DNA of 64,000 nucleotides, taken from NCBI RefSeq assembly GCF_907165205.1, contig NC_058196.1, positions 12,752,501 through 12,816,500 of the forward strand, read 5' to 3'. The stretch comes from Coccinella septempunctata (lineage: Eukaryota; Arthropoda; Insecta; Coleoptera; Coccinellidae). The translations under genes and the position numbers were made by a program. The notes under the pieces are model-generated. The model was not told where the DNA came from. It saw nothing but the letters and a program-made list of their open reading frames with translations, and did not search any database. Position 1 is the first letter of the stretch. Each line of letters opens with the position of its first letter. Shown in pieces: positions 22,280 to 34,770 of the stretch.

Positions 22280-23990
22280 CAGGGTATTTCAAAAACAGCT
22301 GACCCCCCTCTCTGGGATAAGCAGAATATTGAAAAATAATTGAGGTTTTCTCAGCAAAACAATTTCGTAACGCCACCTGTATTCAAGATAAAGGGAGCTG
22401 AAGAAAAAAAAAATATATATTTTTTACAATTCTGCCGAAACTGCTGGCAATATTGTGATGAGGTTTTATACATTATTCATTACATGAAATTATTTTTATA
22501 TCTGACTCTTCTTGAGTTAGTTACATGGTTCAATTGTGAATTAATAATTAACCGATGCTAGAAGAAAGAAACGATGGGTTATTGATTATGACTTTAGCAT
22601 TGCGTCTTTCATTCTCCTCTCCAGAGGAAAATTCACTTATCCCAGATTTCTCATATATCTAATGGATTAAGCTCTGTTGGAGCCCTTTCCAGGTTTTCGG
22701 GCTCGTGGTGGTAGTCGGGTCCGGGTCGCCCCTCGACTCCCTGCCGTCGGTTGGATTCCTACTCCACCCGCACTTCCTGTCGGAGCAGACGGTGTTCCTC
22801 TGCATTCCTCATATACTTGCGTACAGTTCTCGCCGTTCCCAGCAGTACCGCCTTCTGCATGACTCTAGAGATATTTCAGTCCAATTGAAATTTCCTCAAG
22901 TTCTCTAGTAGTTTCTCCGCTATCAGGCCTGTAGATGAAATGACAATAGGGATGGTCTTGATATCTTTTAGCTTCCACTGTCTCCTGGTTTGTTCCTCGA
23001 GATCTCTGTATTTTGAAATTTTATCAGTGTGCCTATCTAGGAGATTGTTATTATTTGGAATCGCCACGTCAATGAATAGTGCTCTGTCCTCATCCTAAAT
23101 GAGCAATATGAGGTCTGGTCTGTGAGCGACCCCAGCAGAGCTTATGATGTTCATTTTCCAATACAGCATCCGGATGGTAATTGTAATAAGGAACCTTTTT
23201 CGAACTTAGAAGTTGGTGTTTTAGTACAAATTCTTAGTCAAGAATCTTGGCAACAGCATCATGTCTATTTTGTACTCTGTCCCGCGAACTTCTGACATCC
23301 CCCGGTGATGCGCTGGATAGATTCATGTGTCGCACAGCCATAACGACAGCTATTGTCCGCCACTGAAGCCCTCTGTCTCAGGAAACAACCTTCCGGAAGT
23401 CAACCAGTGTTTCGAAGGCAGATATGTCGACGTAATCATGGTTGACCTCGTTCTGGTGCCTTCCATGTAAAGGTTTGCCAATCAGTTTCTGCATTTTACT
23501 TTCTGCAGATTGTTCGATGGTTCCCAAGTGGTTTCTATCAGCAACACAAACCACTCTATGGAGTTCTGACGAAGCAGCCTTGCTCAGGAAATATTTTCAA
23601 AGTCCTTCAATTTCCTGGGATATACGGTTGGATAAATCAACAATTCCTCTACCTCCAAGATATCGTGGCTGCTCTCCGTTTTATTGAGTTTTTGGGGTGA
23701 TGTTCATTGTGTTTAGTCAGCATCGTCTTTATTTTTCTCTGTACGGGTGCTAAATCGGTGGTGGTCCAAAAGATGATACCGAGCGCCGAGCAAGCGTAGA
23801 GACGCTTTGATCAGATTCTTGCTGTTCTCATTATCCTTTTCAATTATTAGTATGCATTATGCGAATTAACATTTTTTGTCGCGAAAATGAGAGTACATCG
23901 ATGTTGCCAGTATTTTCGGCAAAATCATAAAAGTTTGTTTTTTTCCCTCAACTCTCTTTATCTTGAATAGGGATGGCGTTACAAAAAATT
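22280..23990. mobile_element. Inverted-arm repeat split by a LINE fragment
   Basis: CAGGGTATTTC follows TA at 22278-22279. Bases about 22360-22455 match about 23905-23990 in reverse complement (GTAACGCCA, TTCAAGATAAAG and TGCCGAAAA words). The arms surround an RLE-type LINE fragment, so the LINE piece probably landed inside a CAGGG-type MITE. The outer right end is not found. Confidence 0.5.
22860..23830 (-). pseudogene. RLE-type (R4/R2-like) LINE, 3' fragment
   Basis: Minus strand. The frame 22876-23067 reads AIPNNNNLLDRHTDKISKYR and KTIPIVISSTGLIAEKL, the block after the restriction-like endonuclease of R2/R4-type LINEs. Just upstream, other frames give HRPDLILL, a stop, then DEDRALFIDV: the PD…D signature of that endonuclease. 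Farther upstream RYLGGRGIVDLSNRIS and KAASSELHRVVCVADRN appear in pieces, a linker segment known in such proteins. Several stops and frameshifts break it. The RT palm is missing, so only the C-terminal third remains. Known role of the family: site-preferring nicking and target-primed reverse transcription. Confidence 0.7.
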
Positions 23991-23999
23991 TTTACACAG

Positions 24000-26900
24000 C
24001 AAGTAATAAGTTTTTGGCCTTTTCAAGAGACGGGGTCCTTTTTTTTTTGAAGACCCTACATATAAAATGTTATAGCTAGGCTTTACAATATCTGTGTCAC
24101 CCAGTAGAAGTAGATTATTGTATATCTCACTTAATTTTTGGGCGTCGCCCCTGAAACTCATAGTTGGTGTATCATATTCACAAATTAAAATCATGAAAGC
24201 CGATAAGGTAAACAAAATAGTTATTATGTATAAAAAGCAGTATGTTTCAACTGTGCTGGGCTTTTGACTGATATGACGGTTCACTGGAGAATAAAAAGTG
24301 ATCAAACAAACAGATTCCAAAATTTTGCTAATGACCTCAGCGAATAATAATTACATTTCCAAGAAACAATCTAAATGTATGAAAAAGAATAATGCCGTAG
24401 CACCTCCCGTAGCACCAAAACTTTATGGACCTTTAGTTAGTTATTTGTGTTACTGCCTCATCACACAACACTACCTACATAGGCCCCATTCGGTATTTAC
24501 ATCTGATCAATCTGACTGCTCTGGATTGTATTGTTATCCCATATAGAAGAAGGGGAAGTAAATCAAGTGCGTTCTTTAGTTTGAGGAGCTGTTTCTCAAG
24601 CGAGATCTCTGGTAACTACAGCCTACATTATTAGCTTCCGTAGGTAAGCATCAGTATTTTTTTCAGGTATCAAAAGTTGATGGATACATTCTGAAGTGTT
24701 TTTGAAACTGTCTATCAGGAAAATTCGGAACAAATTTAAGAAAAATTTTCAGTTTTGTTTATTTGATTTTCCTCTCCGTCGTCACTTTCAAACAACATTA
24801 TTTGGTGGCGATGAATTATTGCCACGATGGCCTTCAGAGCGGTCTCCATTCCTTGTTAATGTCCGGTTAATTCGCTAAACCCTAAATACTGATAGAAATA
24901 ACAAACAACAAACGAACAGTAAAAAAAAAGAAATAAATCTCTAATTAGTTGAGTTAAGGTTCGTAAAATTTTTAAGATCTAAAAGTTTTTTAATTCCTCA
25001 ACACTCCGCCTGCTCTAGAGTCATGTGACACACTCAGATCTCAGATGCAAATATCGAATGCACTCATACCTTGTACTTTGGCTATGCTCACATCTACCTT
25101 TCTATACAATGTAAAAATTCCATCGAATTTGTTTCATGTGTTCAAAACGTAACGATCCGTCAAGATTATATTTAATGTCATTAGATGTAGGTAATATATT
25201 CATACACCAATATACCTTAAAAATTAATACTCGAAATAATAAAGGCGGATTGGGAACGTATCTCAGCCTTGCCCGTGGAAATCTTTTTATGACTAGTTTC
25301 GTTTCGTTTTGATTCTAGTTATTTTTCTTTTGATTATTATCAACAATTGGATTGTTCTGCGATGGGTAACCCTACTAGCTGGATGTTACGTTACTTGGTC
25401 ATGAACAACCTGATCACTTCTTGTGTGGAGGATACTTTTTGTATCAAGATACTTAAGACATATATTAATGCTTTTTTGGTTGTTCCTCGAGACCAAGTCG
25501 ATACTGTGCTTACTATTATATCTTCAATAGTTTCAATGAGAAGGGAAGGTGCAATTCACACTGGAAGAAAACAAAAATGGTTTAATTTTTTTATAAATAC
25601 CATGATCTACAGATGAACAGATTTTTTTGACAAATCGGTATCAGCGGGAATATTGAATTTTCATTTCAAGCATTCAATAAGTACAAAGCTGAACACAGCC
25701 GTCAACTTGTACTTGAAAGCAATACAATCGACTCACTTTCCATATCACGAATAAAACATTGAAAAAGCCACAAGAAATTTACAAATCTTCCTGGGAGCAC
25801 TTCCTGGTTATTTGATTTCGTGAATATATATCGACTAAATTCGTCAGGGCTACAAAAGGATGAATTACAGAGATTAGATGTGTTCTCTCACAAAACAATA
25901 GCGGCAAAACTAGCCTTTAACACAACTTTAAAGAATAGACAAATTATTTTGAAAAGGAACGACTAAACCCACATCAGTAAAATATGAGAAGAAAATAGTG
26001 CGAACCGTAATATTTTTTAGGAATATTCACTTTTTCACGTTTAGTTAGTTTTTCTCTTATTTTTATGTTGTAATATAGTGTTCCTCACCTTGTAACAGCT
26101 TACCCCAAATACGAGGCTGAGTGTTACAATCGACTGTTTTAATTGAAGTGTTGATAATGTTCATGTTATAGTTTATATTTATGTGGAAAAGAAGCTGATA
26201 AAAATGACATATTCTATAATAGTTTGTTGTTTTTGTAATAGTGTAATCTCCACCCCACCCTATTTGAAAAAATTAATTTCAAGATTAAATAAAAAGATCC
26301 GAGTTACGATTGGAAAGTGAAAAGGTTCCGGACATTGCCTATCATAGTTTAGGGCTATTGGAATCCTAGAAATTCTCTCTACCACCGTGGGTGTTGGGAA
26401 ATATTACTCTCCCCGCGGCGGCGACGTCGGAAAAGTTATCTCAATGATACAGCTCCATGACTTGATTTCGTCAATTCTTGAACCAATTTATCTAGACAAT
26501 TTTATGTATAGGCATATATTCATCATGTGGAGCTACACTAACGAGAATTATTCAGTAAATATTGTAAGAAGCCGTAACGTAATCGCTTAGTTATCCACCA
26601 ATGTTTACCTGAGCAATAAACGATTTCGCAGCAAGATTAACAATAACTATCATAGCTTGGTAAACAGTGAGACCCACTGTAGGAAGGTAGGAAAATATTA
26701 TTCTATGATAATTTCACAGAAGTCTATCAAACGGTTTACTCGAACAGATAGTTTGAAATGAGAAAACGAAGATTTATATGAGTTTACCACTACGTGAGGT
26801 CAAAAAAATGTTAATTGTCCCATTATTCTGGAGGAAACGTTTGTAGTTAGCCTTCAATTGAAAAGCTAGTGCCCATATCCCAATAGTTATGAATAAAACG

Positions 26901-27110
26901 CTGTACACGGAATTCGCAAAATTATGTTTGTTTCACAATATGAGTGATACGGTTTGTGTAAATAGTTTCAAACTAGAATTATTCGAATAAAACTGAATCC
27001 ATCAACATTCAGGTATGTGAAAAGAATTAACAGGTACTTCGAAATTCGATTTTTATATTATGAAATTTTTTCCTTGATATTACATCATCAATTTCAGAAT
27101 AAGTATATAT
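24000..27110. other. Non-coding stretch
   Basis: About 3.1 kb with no recognised gene, RNA or transposon. Several 60-113-codon frames (for example 23979-24320 and 25347-25616) show no domain, signal peptide or splice context that would support them. Confidence 0.45.
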
Positions 27111-27114
27111 TATA

Positions 27115-27275
27115 ATCATTAGATTTAAATATTTCGCTTTCACAAAACTTTATCAACGACGAGACTACGAGACTACAAAACTTTCACGAGCTTCGAGACG
27201 AGACTTCATGTCTTATCGGCGAGACGAGACGAGGGTTTAGTAGAGTCTGGTTGGTCTCGTGGGCATCACGAACGG
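27115..27275 (+). repeat. GAGACGAGA-rich repeat, copy 1
   Basis: Begins with CATTAGATTTAAATATTTCG, then TTATCAACGA and multiple GAGACGAGA/CGAGACT words. The same head recurs near 27690. Family not recognised. Confidence 0.55.
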
Positions 27276-27688
27276 TAGACGGAAGTTTTTGCTTCACACA
27301 AGTGAGAAATAAGAGATGCTAAATAATAATTTGATTCTGAAGAGTATAAAACTCTAACTCGCTAACAATTGTTGAGGTTGACAGTTTGGGGATGTCATAA
27401 ATGATTTAAATCTAAATAAAATCATATTAATTGTAACTTTCCAGAACGATTTCCTGATTTTCGAAGTAATTTCCTACAGGACCCTTATGATGGGGAATCA
27501 TCTCCCATAGATATAGCAGTGGTAATTCAGTATAAAATTGAAAAAACTGGAAAGAAATTAAAAAAACTTCTGACACTTTATTGACAACTTGTCAATAAAT
27601 AAATTTCATATAATATTATAATTATACTTCGAAAGGCAAATAACTGGAAAGAATTACTGGGTAGATAAACTAGAATATGCGTTATAAT

Positions 27689-27812
27689 CATTAGATTTAA
27701 ATATTTCGCTCTTAAAAAATGTTATCAACGAAGAGAACACGAGAATTTCACGAAACTCTCGAACGAGTCTCAAGTCGAGACGAGACTACAGTCTCTAGTA
27801 CACTATTCGAAA
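27689..27812 (+). repeat. GAGACGAGA-rich repeat, copy 2
   Basis: Direct repeat of the 27115 copy, about 575 bp downstream: same CATTAGATTTAAATATTTCG head, TTATCAACGAAGAGA and a shorter run of GAGACGAGACT words. Confidence 0.55.
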
Positions 27813-28914
27813 TAAACACGAATTTTGTTTATAACTGAAAAGAGATCAGGAGTCAATTCGTAATTTTTCCTCGAAAAATCAATTTCTATCATCCATTTCT
27901 GTCAATAGCATCATTAAGGAAGAATGTTTCCCAACTAATTTCTAGTCTTTTAAATATAACTTGAGCATTCCGCACTCGTCTTTTATCTGGTTTATAAAGC
28001 GGGGTGGTATTAGAAAAAACGTTAGAGAGGAAAAAAAATTAACAGAAAGAGTGGATTTTCAAAGCAAACATTCACTGTGTGAATATGAAATTGAAACGGT
28101 GTGTATAAGGAAAACTGAAAAGTCCATATAGTATATGATTGGATACTTGTTAATCGACCAGTGTATTTTTGACCTAATGCTTATTGAAGTTTGTGAGGTT
28201 ATGTTCGTCGTTACCATTGACCTTGGGGTACTTTTTTAATGATGTACAATATATTTGCTGATATAACCGTTATACGAAGATACGCGATTTGCAGTCATGG
28301 TCGAACAAAATCGTTTTCGTTGTCAATCTATGAGAATTTTACTACCATTTTAATGGGCTATCAACTTTCAGAACAATGGAAGGGTTCACATGTATTTCAC
28401 GGTTTGTTTTCCCAATTTTTTTTACGTCCGAATTCCTTTATGCCGATAGTTGAAATCGCTTATATACTGGAATTGGAAAATATTCTCACAACAATATACA
28501 GCTTGAGTAAAAAGTATTTTCTATTTATTATTTTGTAGAAAAATGCTCGAACCTTTTCCATATAATTGAGGAGTTGGTCATGCACCATCTATGTCTGAGA
28601 GATAGTAGGGAAAAAAAAGGCCATCCTAAATTTTTGTGCCATAAAGGCATTAACTCCTTGGTACTTAGGATAATTTTATGATTGAAGGGTTTCCTATAAG
28701 TTTTTTGGTATCACATGAATGAAATGTATTAACTTATGGAATTCGAAATTCAGCATATTTTATGTTGTCAGGTCACTGACAAAAATTTTAGGATCGGAAA
28801 CTTGGCGAAATATTCTGAAAAACCTATATATTTCTATTTTGGCAATGTATGCTTCCATAGTATGTTTCTGTATATTATTGGTGAATGTAAATAAAAACAC
28901 ACTGTAATTATTTT

Positions 28915-29240
28915 ATAATTCTTTGGCGATCGATTTCGGCTATGATTAAGCCATCATCAGGCCAACTGAAATTACATTTTTCACAATTTAAATGATGCTA
29001 TTTTTTATGTAAACGGTGGTCATTGTGAAAGAATGAGAGTGTGCAATCTTACCGTCGTTGGAGGTAAATTGGTAAACATATATGATGAGTCAAAATCAAG
29101 GATGGAATATTTGACTTCAAGAAATAATTTTTCTCTATTCAGTTCTTTGAAATATATCCCAAACGTCGAAGTTCCTGTCGTGTTCAATATGTAAAATGTA
29201 GTGACAGAAAGGAGTTAGATTAGAAGAACAATTTGGGGTG
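28915..29240 (-). mobile_element. Decayed Penelope-like element 3' end
   Basis: A hammerhead-like motif at 28928-28960 (minus) lies next to minus-strand peptide traces (EHDRNFDVWDIFQRTE; EKLFLEVKYSIL, about 29110-29200). These resemble the region after the GIY-YIG core in PLEs, where a Gly/Glu-His-x-Phe-x-Phe segment is followed by R…FLE. Stops and a frameshift interrupt it. Upstream RT was not found. Confidence 0.4.
28928..28960 (-). ncRNA. Hammerhead-ribozyme-like motif, best stem I
   Basis: Minus strand: TTGGC, CTGATGA, an extra T, stem II GGCT/AGCC, GAAA, TCGAT, C, then GCCAA. TTGGC pairs with GCCAA to give a perfect 5-bp stem I. The stem III word ATCGAT is self-complementary. All invariant core positions are present; the single base between A9 and stem II departs from the consensus, as in the other copies. 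Confidence 0.65.
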
Positions 29241-29628
29241 TCATTTGTCGAGTTTCTAACGTTGTGTGATGTGTTCGGGAAATGTATCATCTTTATTATT
29301 CCGTTAACTTCTTTATTTATTATAACCCACTGTCATCAATTCCACTTCTTAATTCAAATTTCGTCTTATGATTTTTACTTCTGAAAAACATCAAAAAATA
29401 TCACATCAAATATATGCCTATAATTCATCAACAATTTACAACACATCCTGTCAATTCACGACCATTCTCAACAATTCCTGGCAGTTCACTTCTCCAGTTT
29501 CATATTGTTGTTTAAATCGATTGCGTTGATTTTCCGATCTAGCTTCGTGAAACCAGACCTTAGTCTGAATAAGTATAGTATGATGTGAAAAAACTTTGAT
29601 ATTGTATATTTGAGACTTACTCTGAAAT

Positions 29629-29812
29629 ATGAATTGCCATGAATTGTATTGAATTGTGTTGAATTGCTATGAATTGTTTTGAATTTTCATGAATTGTCCG
29701 TGAATTGTCAGGAATTGCCATGAATTTTCTTGAATAGCGTGAATTGTTGGAATTGTCTGAATTGTTTTATATGTTATCATAGGAATTGCGTGAATTGTCT
29801 GAATTGTGGTGT
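29629..29812 (+). repeat. TGAATTGNNN minisatellite, about 10-bp period
   Basis: About 18 imperfect repeats of (T)GAATTG followed by three variable bases, interrupted once by TTTTATATGTTATCATAG. The period is close to one turn of B-DNA, so AA/TT steps are helically phased. A small open frame across it (29730-29933) encodes Asn-Cys repeats and is considered an artefact. Confidence 0.85.
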
Positions 29813-29939
29813 ACAACATTTTCATGACCGGCTCTCCCCTCGTGCACGATATAACAAAATATTTTCGCCAATATACGAGGACCTTAAGCCTTTCTACAGT
29901 GATGGTACTAATTCAATATTTGGGATTGATTAAATGTTC

Positions 29940-32335
29940 AATAATTGACTAACATATTTCCTTCAAGTTTGGTGAAAGTATATTATCAATCATGAAGTAA
30001 TATAGAAACATATATACTCACATTGCAATAATAAATTTACAAAATACACATTGAATTACTTTCATCTCAATCAACCGAATAAATACTGGGCATTCATGTG
30101 AAAAATAGGTAACTATTTTATAACTATTTTCTAAGAATCGGGAAGATACCGACCAATTGATAATAAAAATTTTCTTCCTGATTTGCAGTATATTTCGTGT
30201 CAATTTGCAAACAAATTAGTTCAAATAATTATCGCCTTTCAACATCCAATGCATAAGTACAGAAAATTGTTTGTTTTCCTTATTTACTATCCAGCTTTTT
30301 TGAAATTACTAGGTAGTTAAAATATCGTGAAATTGCATAAATATTTTAGCGATTTACGTTTTCTGATTTCATATGTTTTCGTCCAATGTATTGATCGTTT
30401 AGGAATACCCATATGAAAAAAAAATTCTCAATCTTCTCTGAAATATTTCAGACTTAGCTTAAAAATAGGACGGTCTAACTACAGGGTTCAATCAGGCTAT
30501 TAATTTGTCAATTTATTCATGTATTGTAACAAAAAACACCAACGCGTTAAATATATCCTAGTTGAATAGGAAGTACACGAAAAAGGTAATAGATAATTTT
30601 TTCAGAATTATATGATTTCCCTTCCTATTTCTATTTGGAATAAAAATAGGCGAAGTTTCCTTTATATTGAAAGTTCCATTTTTGAGATATCATGAAATAA
30701 GTCTCACTTGATAGCAAATTCTGAATTTATATCTATAATCGTTCATTATGCATGAAACGAAATTTGGTTGAGAAGTCACCCGATGATGATATGTGTGAAT
30801 TTATTTTCTCTTTAGTGGCAGATTATTCAAAAACACACTTATATTTCTTTCAAATAGTTGGTAGAAGTAAGAGTGCCCTGTTATAAATAAGCAAACTTAT
30901 TTGACGGTTCTACATGAAGGCGAAATCGCTGAAGGTAAAGTTTTTCTGGCATACGATTTTTTCTAAGGCATGCGAATTGTATAAGATGTGGAGAGTAGAA
31001 AAAAAGAGAACGTCCGCCTACTATGAAAGTGTACACTGAAAAATGGGAGAAATAAGTATCTGCGACAGCGACAAGTGAATGTGTCAACCACGATTTCTAT
31101 TATCTTCGGCATTTGCATTCAACTTGTTACAGACGAAAGAACTTGATTTAACTTAGAATCTCTATAATTTTGCGATTCAACAATGTTATGTTTTTATTTC
31201 TCAATTGGGACAAATATTACTACTTCCACTAATAAACAACCCACTATTAGATAAAATTACTGATTTATTTCCACCGACATCAATATTATATAAATTTAAC
31301 CATCGAGTGTTGGTAACCTTTGAAACCTTTTGAAAGTCGGAAAATTGGCAGGCCATTGCAGCCGAAATGAATTCTGTCGTCAAAACTGAGTTTCTTTTTG
31401 GAATCAGAAAACTTGAATTATTCAATAAATGTGTAAGGCACTTCAATATCTGAAACTTGGAATTCCGATTAGTCGCGAAATGTTTTTGTGCATTGCATTC
31501 AAGAGAAATAAACAGTTCCTTCACTTGAAAAATATAAAACATAGGTATGTATATTGAATACTACACGAAACTAACGTATTAGAATTTGAAAAAATATTCA
31601 CAAATTGAAAACTAAATAAGGTGTACCTTTCAAAAAACCAAAGTAGGTGTCAGTTTTCGGTAGAAGTGGCAAAGTCAGAAATTAAGAAGATATTTCAGAT
31701 CTATAGAACAGATCCAACTTTTATAAAACGAAATTTTCAGAATAATGGTGCTTTGAGTTTTGCAAAAACGCTCAATAGAATTGGTCACACACCATGGAAC
31801 TCTCTGTATAATACCACAAAAAATATTCTTTCAAATCCCATGAAACCAAAAATGTGTAGTTTTTACCTTCTTTCAGTCTGAAACATGTTAGATCGGCAGG
31901 AAATTCAAATTATGATACGGCAGATCCATCATTCCTTTCCACTGCACTGTGTGGTTTCAGAAACTGAAGGTTCTCTTGTGAAAAATCACCTAATTACAGG
32001 AGGAATTTGTCTGAACATTTCCAAGCATTGCCACAGATTGCTCAGTCGAAAGTTCAGATTGATTAGCCACTTTGATGTCTGTGAGGGGTTCTTCTGCATT
32101 AGGGGATGCATCGCTTGGGAATGGATTCGTATTGGCCTATGGGAGATTGGAAAACTGATTTGAGATAGTCGAAGCCTCCGTTAGAGCGCGAACGTAGTAA
32201 GGATTGATGTTAGGGACGAGGAATTTAACGCTTCGACGATTTATATTTTGATCCTGAAAATACTGCACAGTTTTTGGGGACTGTTGTTGCATCGTGAATG
32301 TCGTTATATTTTCATTCGCCGTTTACTGCTGATGA
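29940..32335. other. Non-coding stretch with unassigned short frames
   Basis: No gene or transposon recognised. Frames at 31201-31542 (minus), 31621-31881 and 31885-32163 are longer than neighbours and nearly contiguous, but no motif, splice signal pair or start context supports them. Confidence 0.4.
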
Positions 32336-32337
32336 TA

Positions 32338-32880
32338 TACAGGGTGTCCCTCTCCTTACACTTCACGTGAAGTGTAGATACTATGAGAAAAAAACTTGAA
32401 AAAAAATTCAAACTTCAACACTCTGTATCTCGAAAACGAAACGTTTGCGACCCCTTGTTTATGGGACTTTTTTTCTTACCTATGCCAAGATATTCAACTG
32501 TAATTTGGCAAAGATATTACATTTTAGAGTTCTCACCACGTGACAATTTCGATAGAAGATCTACAGGGTGATATGGTTTCTGGAACACTGCCACCTGTTC
32601 TTCTGCAGAACTTTTTTTTTGGTGAGCAACTGTTAATTTAAAAAAATGTAAAAAGAAGCATTGTTCTTATACTAAACTTTTCGGTCTCCTGTAGTTTTGT
32701 CGTATTTACCAACGATTTCGAGAAAAAAAAAATTTGAAAAAATTCAAACTTCAACACTCTGTATCTCGAAAACGAAACGTTTGCGACCCCATGTTTATGG
32801 AACTTTTTTTCTTAAACTCACTTAAGGAATCTCCCCTTTTCGTTTGTACGTTCAATTTAGGAACAGCCTGTATGAAATGC
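32338..32880 (+). repeat. CAGGGTGTCCC-type MITE debris with internal duplication
   Basis: TA-CAGGGTGTCCCTCTCC at 32338 starts a block holding AACACTCTGTATCTCGAAAA and AACGTTTGCGACCCC at about 32416 and again at about 32752, a direct duplication about 336 bp apart. A second CAGGGTGATATGG end lies at 32564 and a GGAACAGCCTGTA end near 32865. This reads as two related MITEs side by side or nested; exact borders are unclear. Confidence 0.5.
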
Positions 32881-33627
32881 AGAAACAAAAAAAGACAAAT
32901 CTTCTCATAGCATAATACTATAATACAAGATGCATTTGCTCAAATCTTTCAGCCTGAATTTTTGAAATTCAAGATGGAAACATTTTCTCATTATTTTATT
33001 AGCCAGTGACCTCCTAGTATCCCCCTCAGAGGGGGTTAGAGTTATTCTCATGACTGGTAAAGGAAGTAGCAAATGCGATCAACTAGATCTGGCAGGTAAT
33101 TGGAAGACTTTCCAAGTATATTCCACACATCCAAAAGAAAATTGGTTTTATTCATTTTTGAATAACAGCATCATATAAATATAATAATTTGTGATGTAAA
33201 TTCTCAAAATCATTCCTGAATTTGGTCAGGCAGAGAGAAACTTGGCATCCTTCGCACTGAATGCGAGGGTAAAAATTGATTTTTCTTCCAGTTCACAGTT
33301 CTTCTGGTTCTTCTTGAATTTTGTCAGCTTTCTTGCTCAACATCCAATAGAATTTCTTTATAAAATCTGGGCTTTGATCTTTGAACCTTCGCTCTCATCT
33401 TCAATATCAGAGTCATTGTCAGGAAGAACTGATATGGCGGCTTCTGCATAGCTTATGGTCATTTTTCTAGCCGACTGGTTTATTTTTACCTGAATATTCG
33501 GAGCAGGTATGCAATCATGACCTGTAAAAAATTCTACTGTTCACATTTCTTGCCCCGTCAACCTGGTGGTGGCATTTGCATATGTAATATGGCAATTTGT
33601 ATATAGATAAATTTGATGGCAAGGACA

Positions 33628-33835
33628 CTATTTTCTTCTTCTTCTTCTTCTTCTACGTGCGGTGCCCCACCAGGCTGAACTGAGGCCTAGAGACCCATTG
33701 CTCATCCGGTTGTATTTGAAGAGACTCAAACCCTGAGACACGCTGACAAAACGCCTCATGTCGACAGGTAGGAGTCCTTATCACCATAGAAATCGTTCGT
33801 GGACACTCACAGGGCCATTACTTTAAATCAAGTTC
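33628..33835 (-). mobile_element. Possible LINE/SINE 3' end with (GAA)n tail
   Basis: A (TTC)n run at about 33633-33654 is followed by about 180 bp of higher GC content than the surroundings. On the minus strand the GC-rich body (ending CAGCCTGGTGGGGCACCGCA) runs directly into TAGAAGAAGAAG, the form expected of a retroposon 3' tail. No protein motif or tRNA-like promoter was identified. Confidence 0.35.
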
Positions 33836-34252
33836 ATGTTGAAACTATTTATTATCGGCAATCTTGGGAGGTCAGTCATTTCAAGTTCTACAAAATTGAA
33901 GTTGATCATTTTCTTCTACCTCCAATAGTTTCATATATATAGTCTTCATTGGGTAGAGATGAAATCTGAACCGAAAAACCAATTAATATACTGATCGTTT
34001 ACCAATCTTATTATATGAAACATGTATACCGTACACTTTTATTATTTTAATGCTATTTACTATATTTTCTACTCAGACAACAACTGATGCAAGCAACAAT
34101 TACAGCCTGATACATTGAAAATAGCACACGTCTTTGCTGGATGAAAAATAAAGATTTTAGAAAATTATTCGGTTCTTGAGGGGGACCTTTACTCGCATTA
34201 GAATTATCATATCTTGAAAATATCGGATGATCCTAGCACTTAAGTATCTACT

Positions 34253-34591
34253 ATGATTATTTTTTTTGGTGTGAAGGATCGATTGAAACAAGAACACTTT
34301 TTGCTTTTAAGCCGACGTTTCGCTTTAATTTAAAAGCATCTTCAGGGCACAATGAATATACAAAAAGCATTGCGTGAGCCACTATGTATAAGAAAAGCAC
34401 AAAGAAACACAATGAAATCAAGTTAAAATCAAAAAGATACGCCTTGTATAAATGTGAGTAGAATTTTAAAATTGAAACAGTCAATAGATAAAATTTAAAA
34501 GGATAAACAAACATGAAAAATGACGTCATATAAAAAGGTATAACAGTTGGTGTGATGCAATTAAGTATTTATCGAACAACAAACAGAGAAA
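34253..34591 (-). repeat. PLE left terminal repeat (inverted)
   Basis: Reverse complement of 36540-36875 with few mismatches: shared GGTGTGAAGGATCGATTGAA, CCGACGTTTC and ACAACTGTT…GTGATGCAATTAAG words. The part AAGCACAAAGAAACACAATG (34396) recurs directly at 34592, giving the arm plus partial tandem copy arrangement known for PLE terminal repeats. Confidence 0.85.
34314..34345 (-). ncRNA. Hammerhead-ribozyme-like motif in PLE left end
   Basis: Minus strand: GCC, CTGAAGA, an extra T, stem II GCTTT/AAAGC, GAAAC, GTC, then GGC. GCC pairs with GGC for stem I and ACGT is the self-complementary stem III. All core bases fit C-U-G-A-N-G-A … G-A-A-A. One base separates A9 from stem II. Confidence 0.65.
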
Positions 34592-34770
34592 AGCACAAAG
34601 AAACACAATGAAATCAAGTTAAAATCACTCAGAGAGATACGCTTTGTATGACAGTGTATGAATGTAAGTAGAATTAAAATTAGAACAATCAGTAGATATA
34701 ATTTGAAAGGAGAAAAAAAGAGAAGTGACGACATACCAAAAGATATAACGACGACATATTTTTATATGTT

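Noticed and set aside
22677..22908. Two overlapping Pro/Arg/Ser-rich frames in a GC-rich patch
   Set aside because: They are antisense to the RLE-type LINE fragment and lie at its 3' edge; no signal of their own.
31201..32163. Cluster of 86- to 113-codon frames
   Set aside because: No recognised domain, mixed strands and no splice pairs; left as unassigned.
33242..33451. 69-codon frame after a GCACTGAATGCGAGGG word as a small gene
   Set aside because: No ATG context, domain or splice site; composition like its surroundings.
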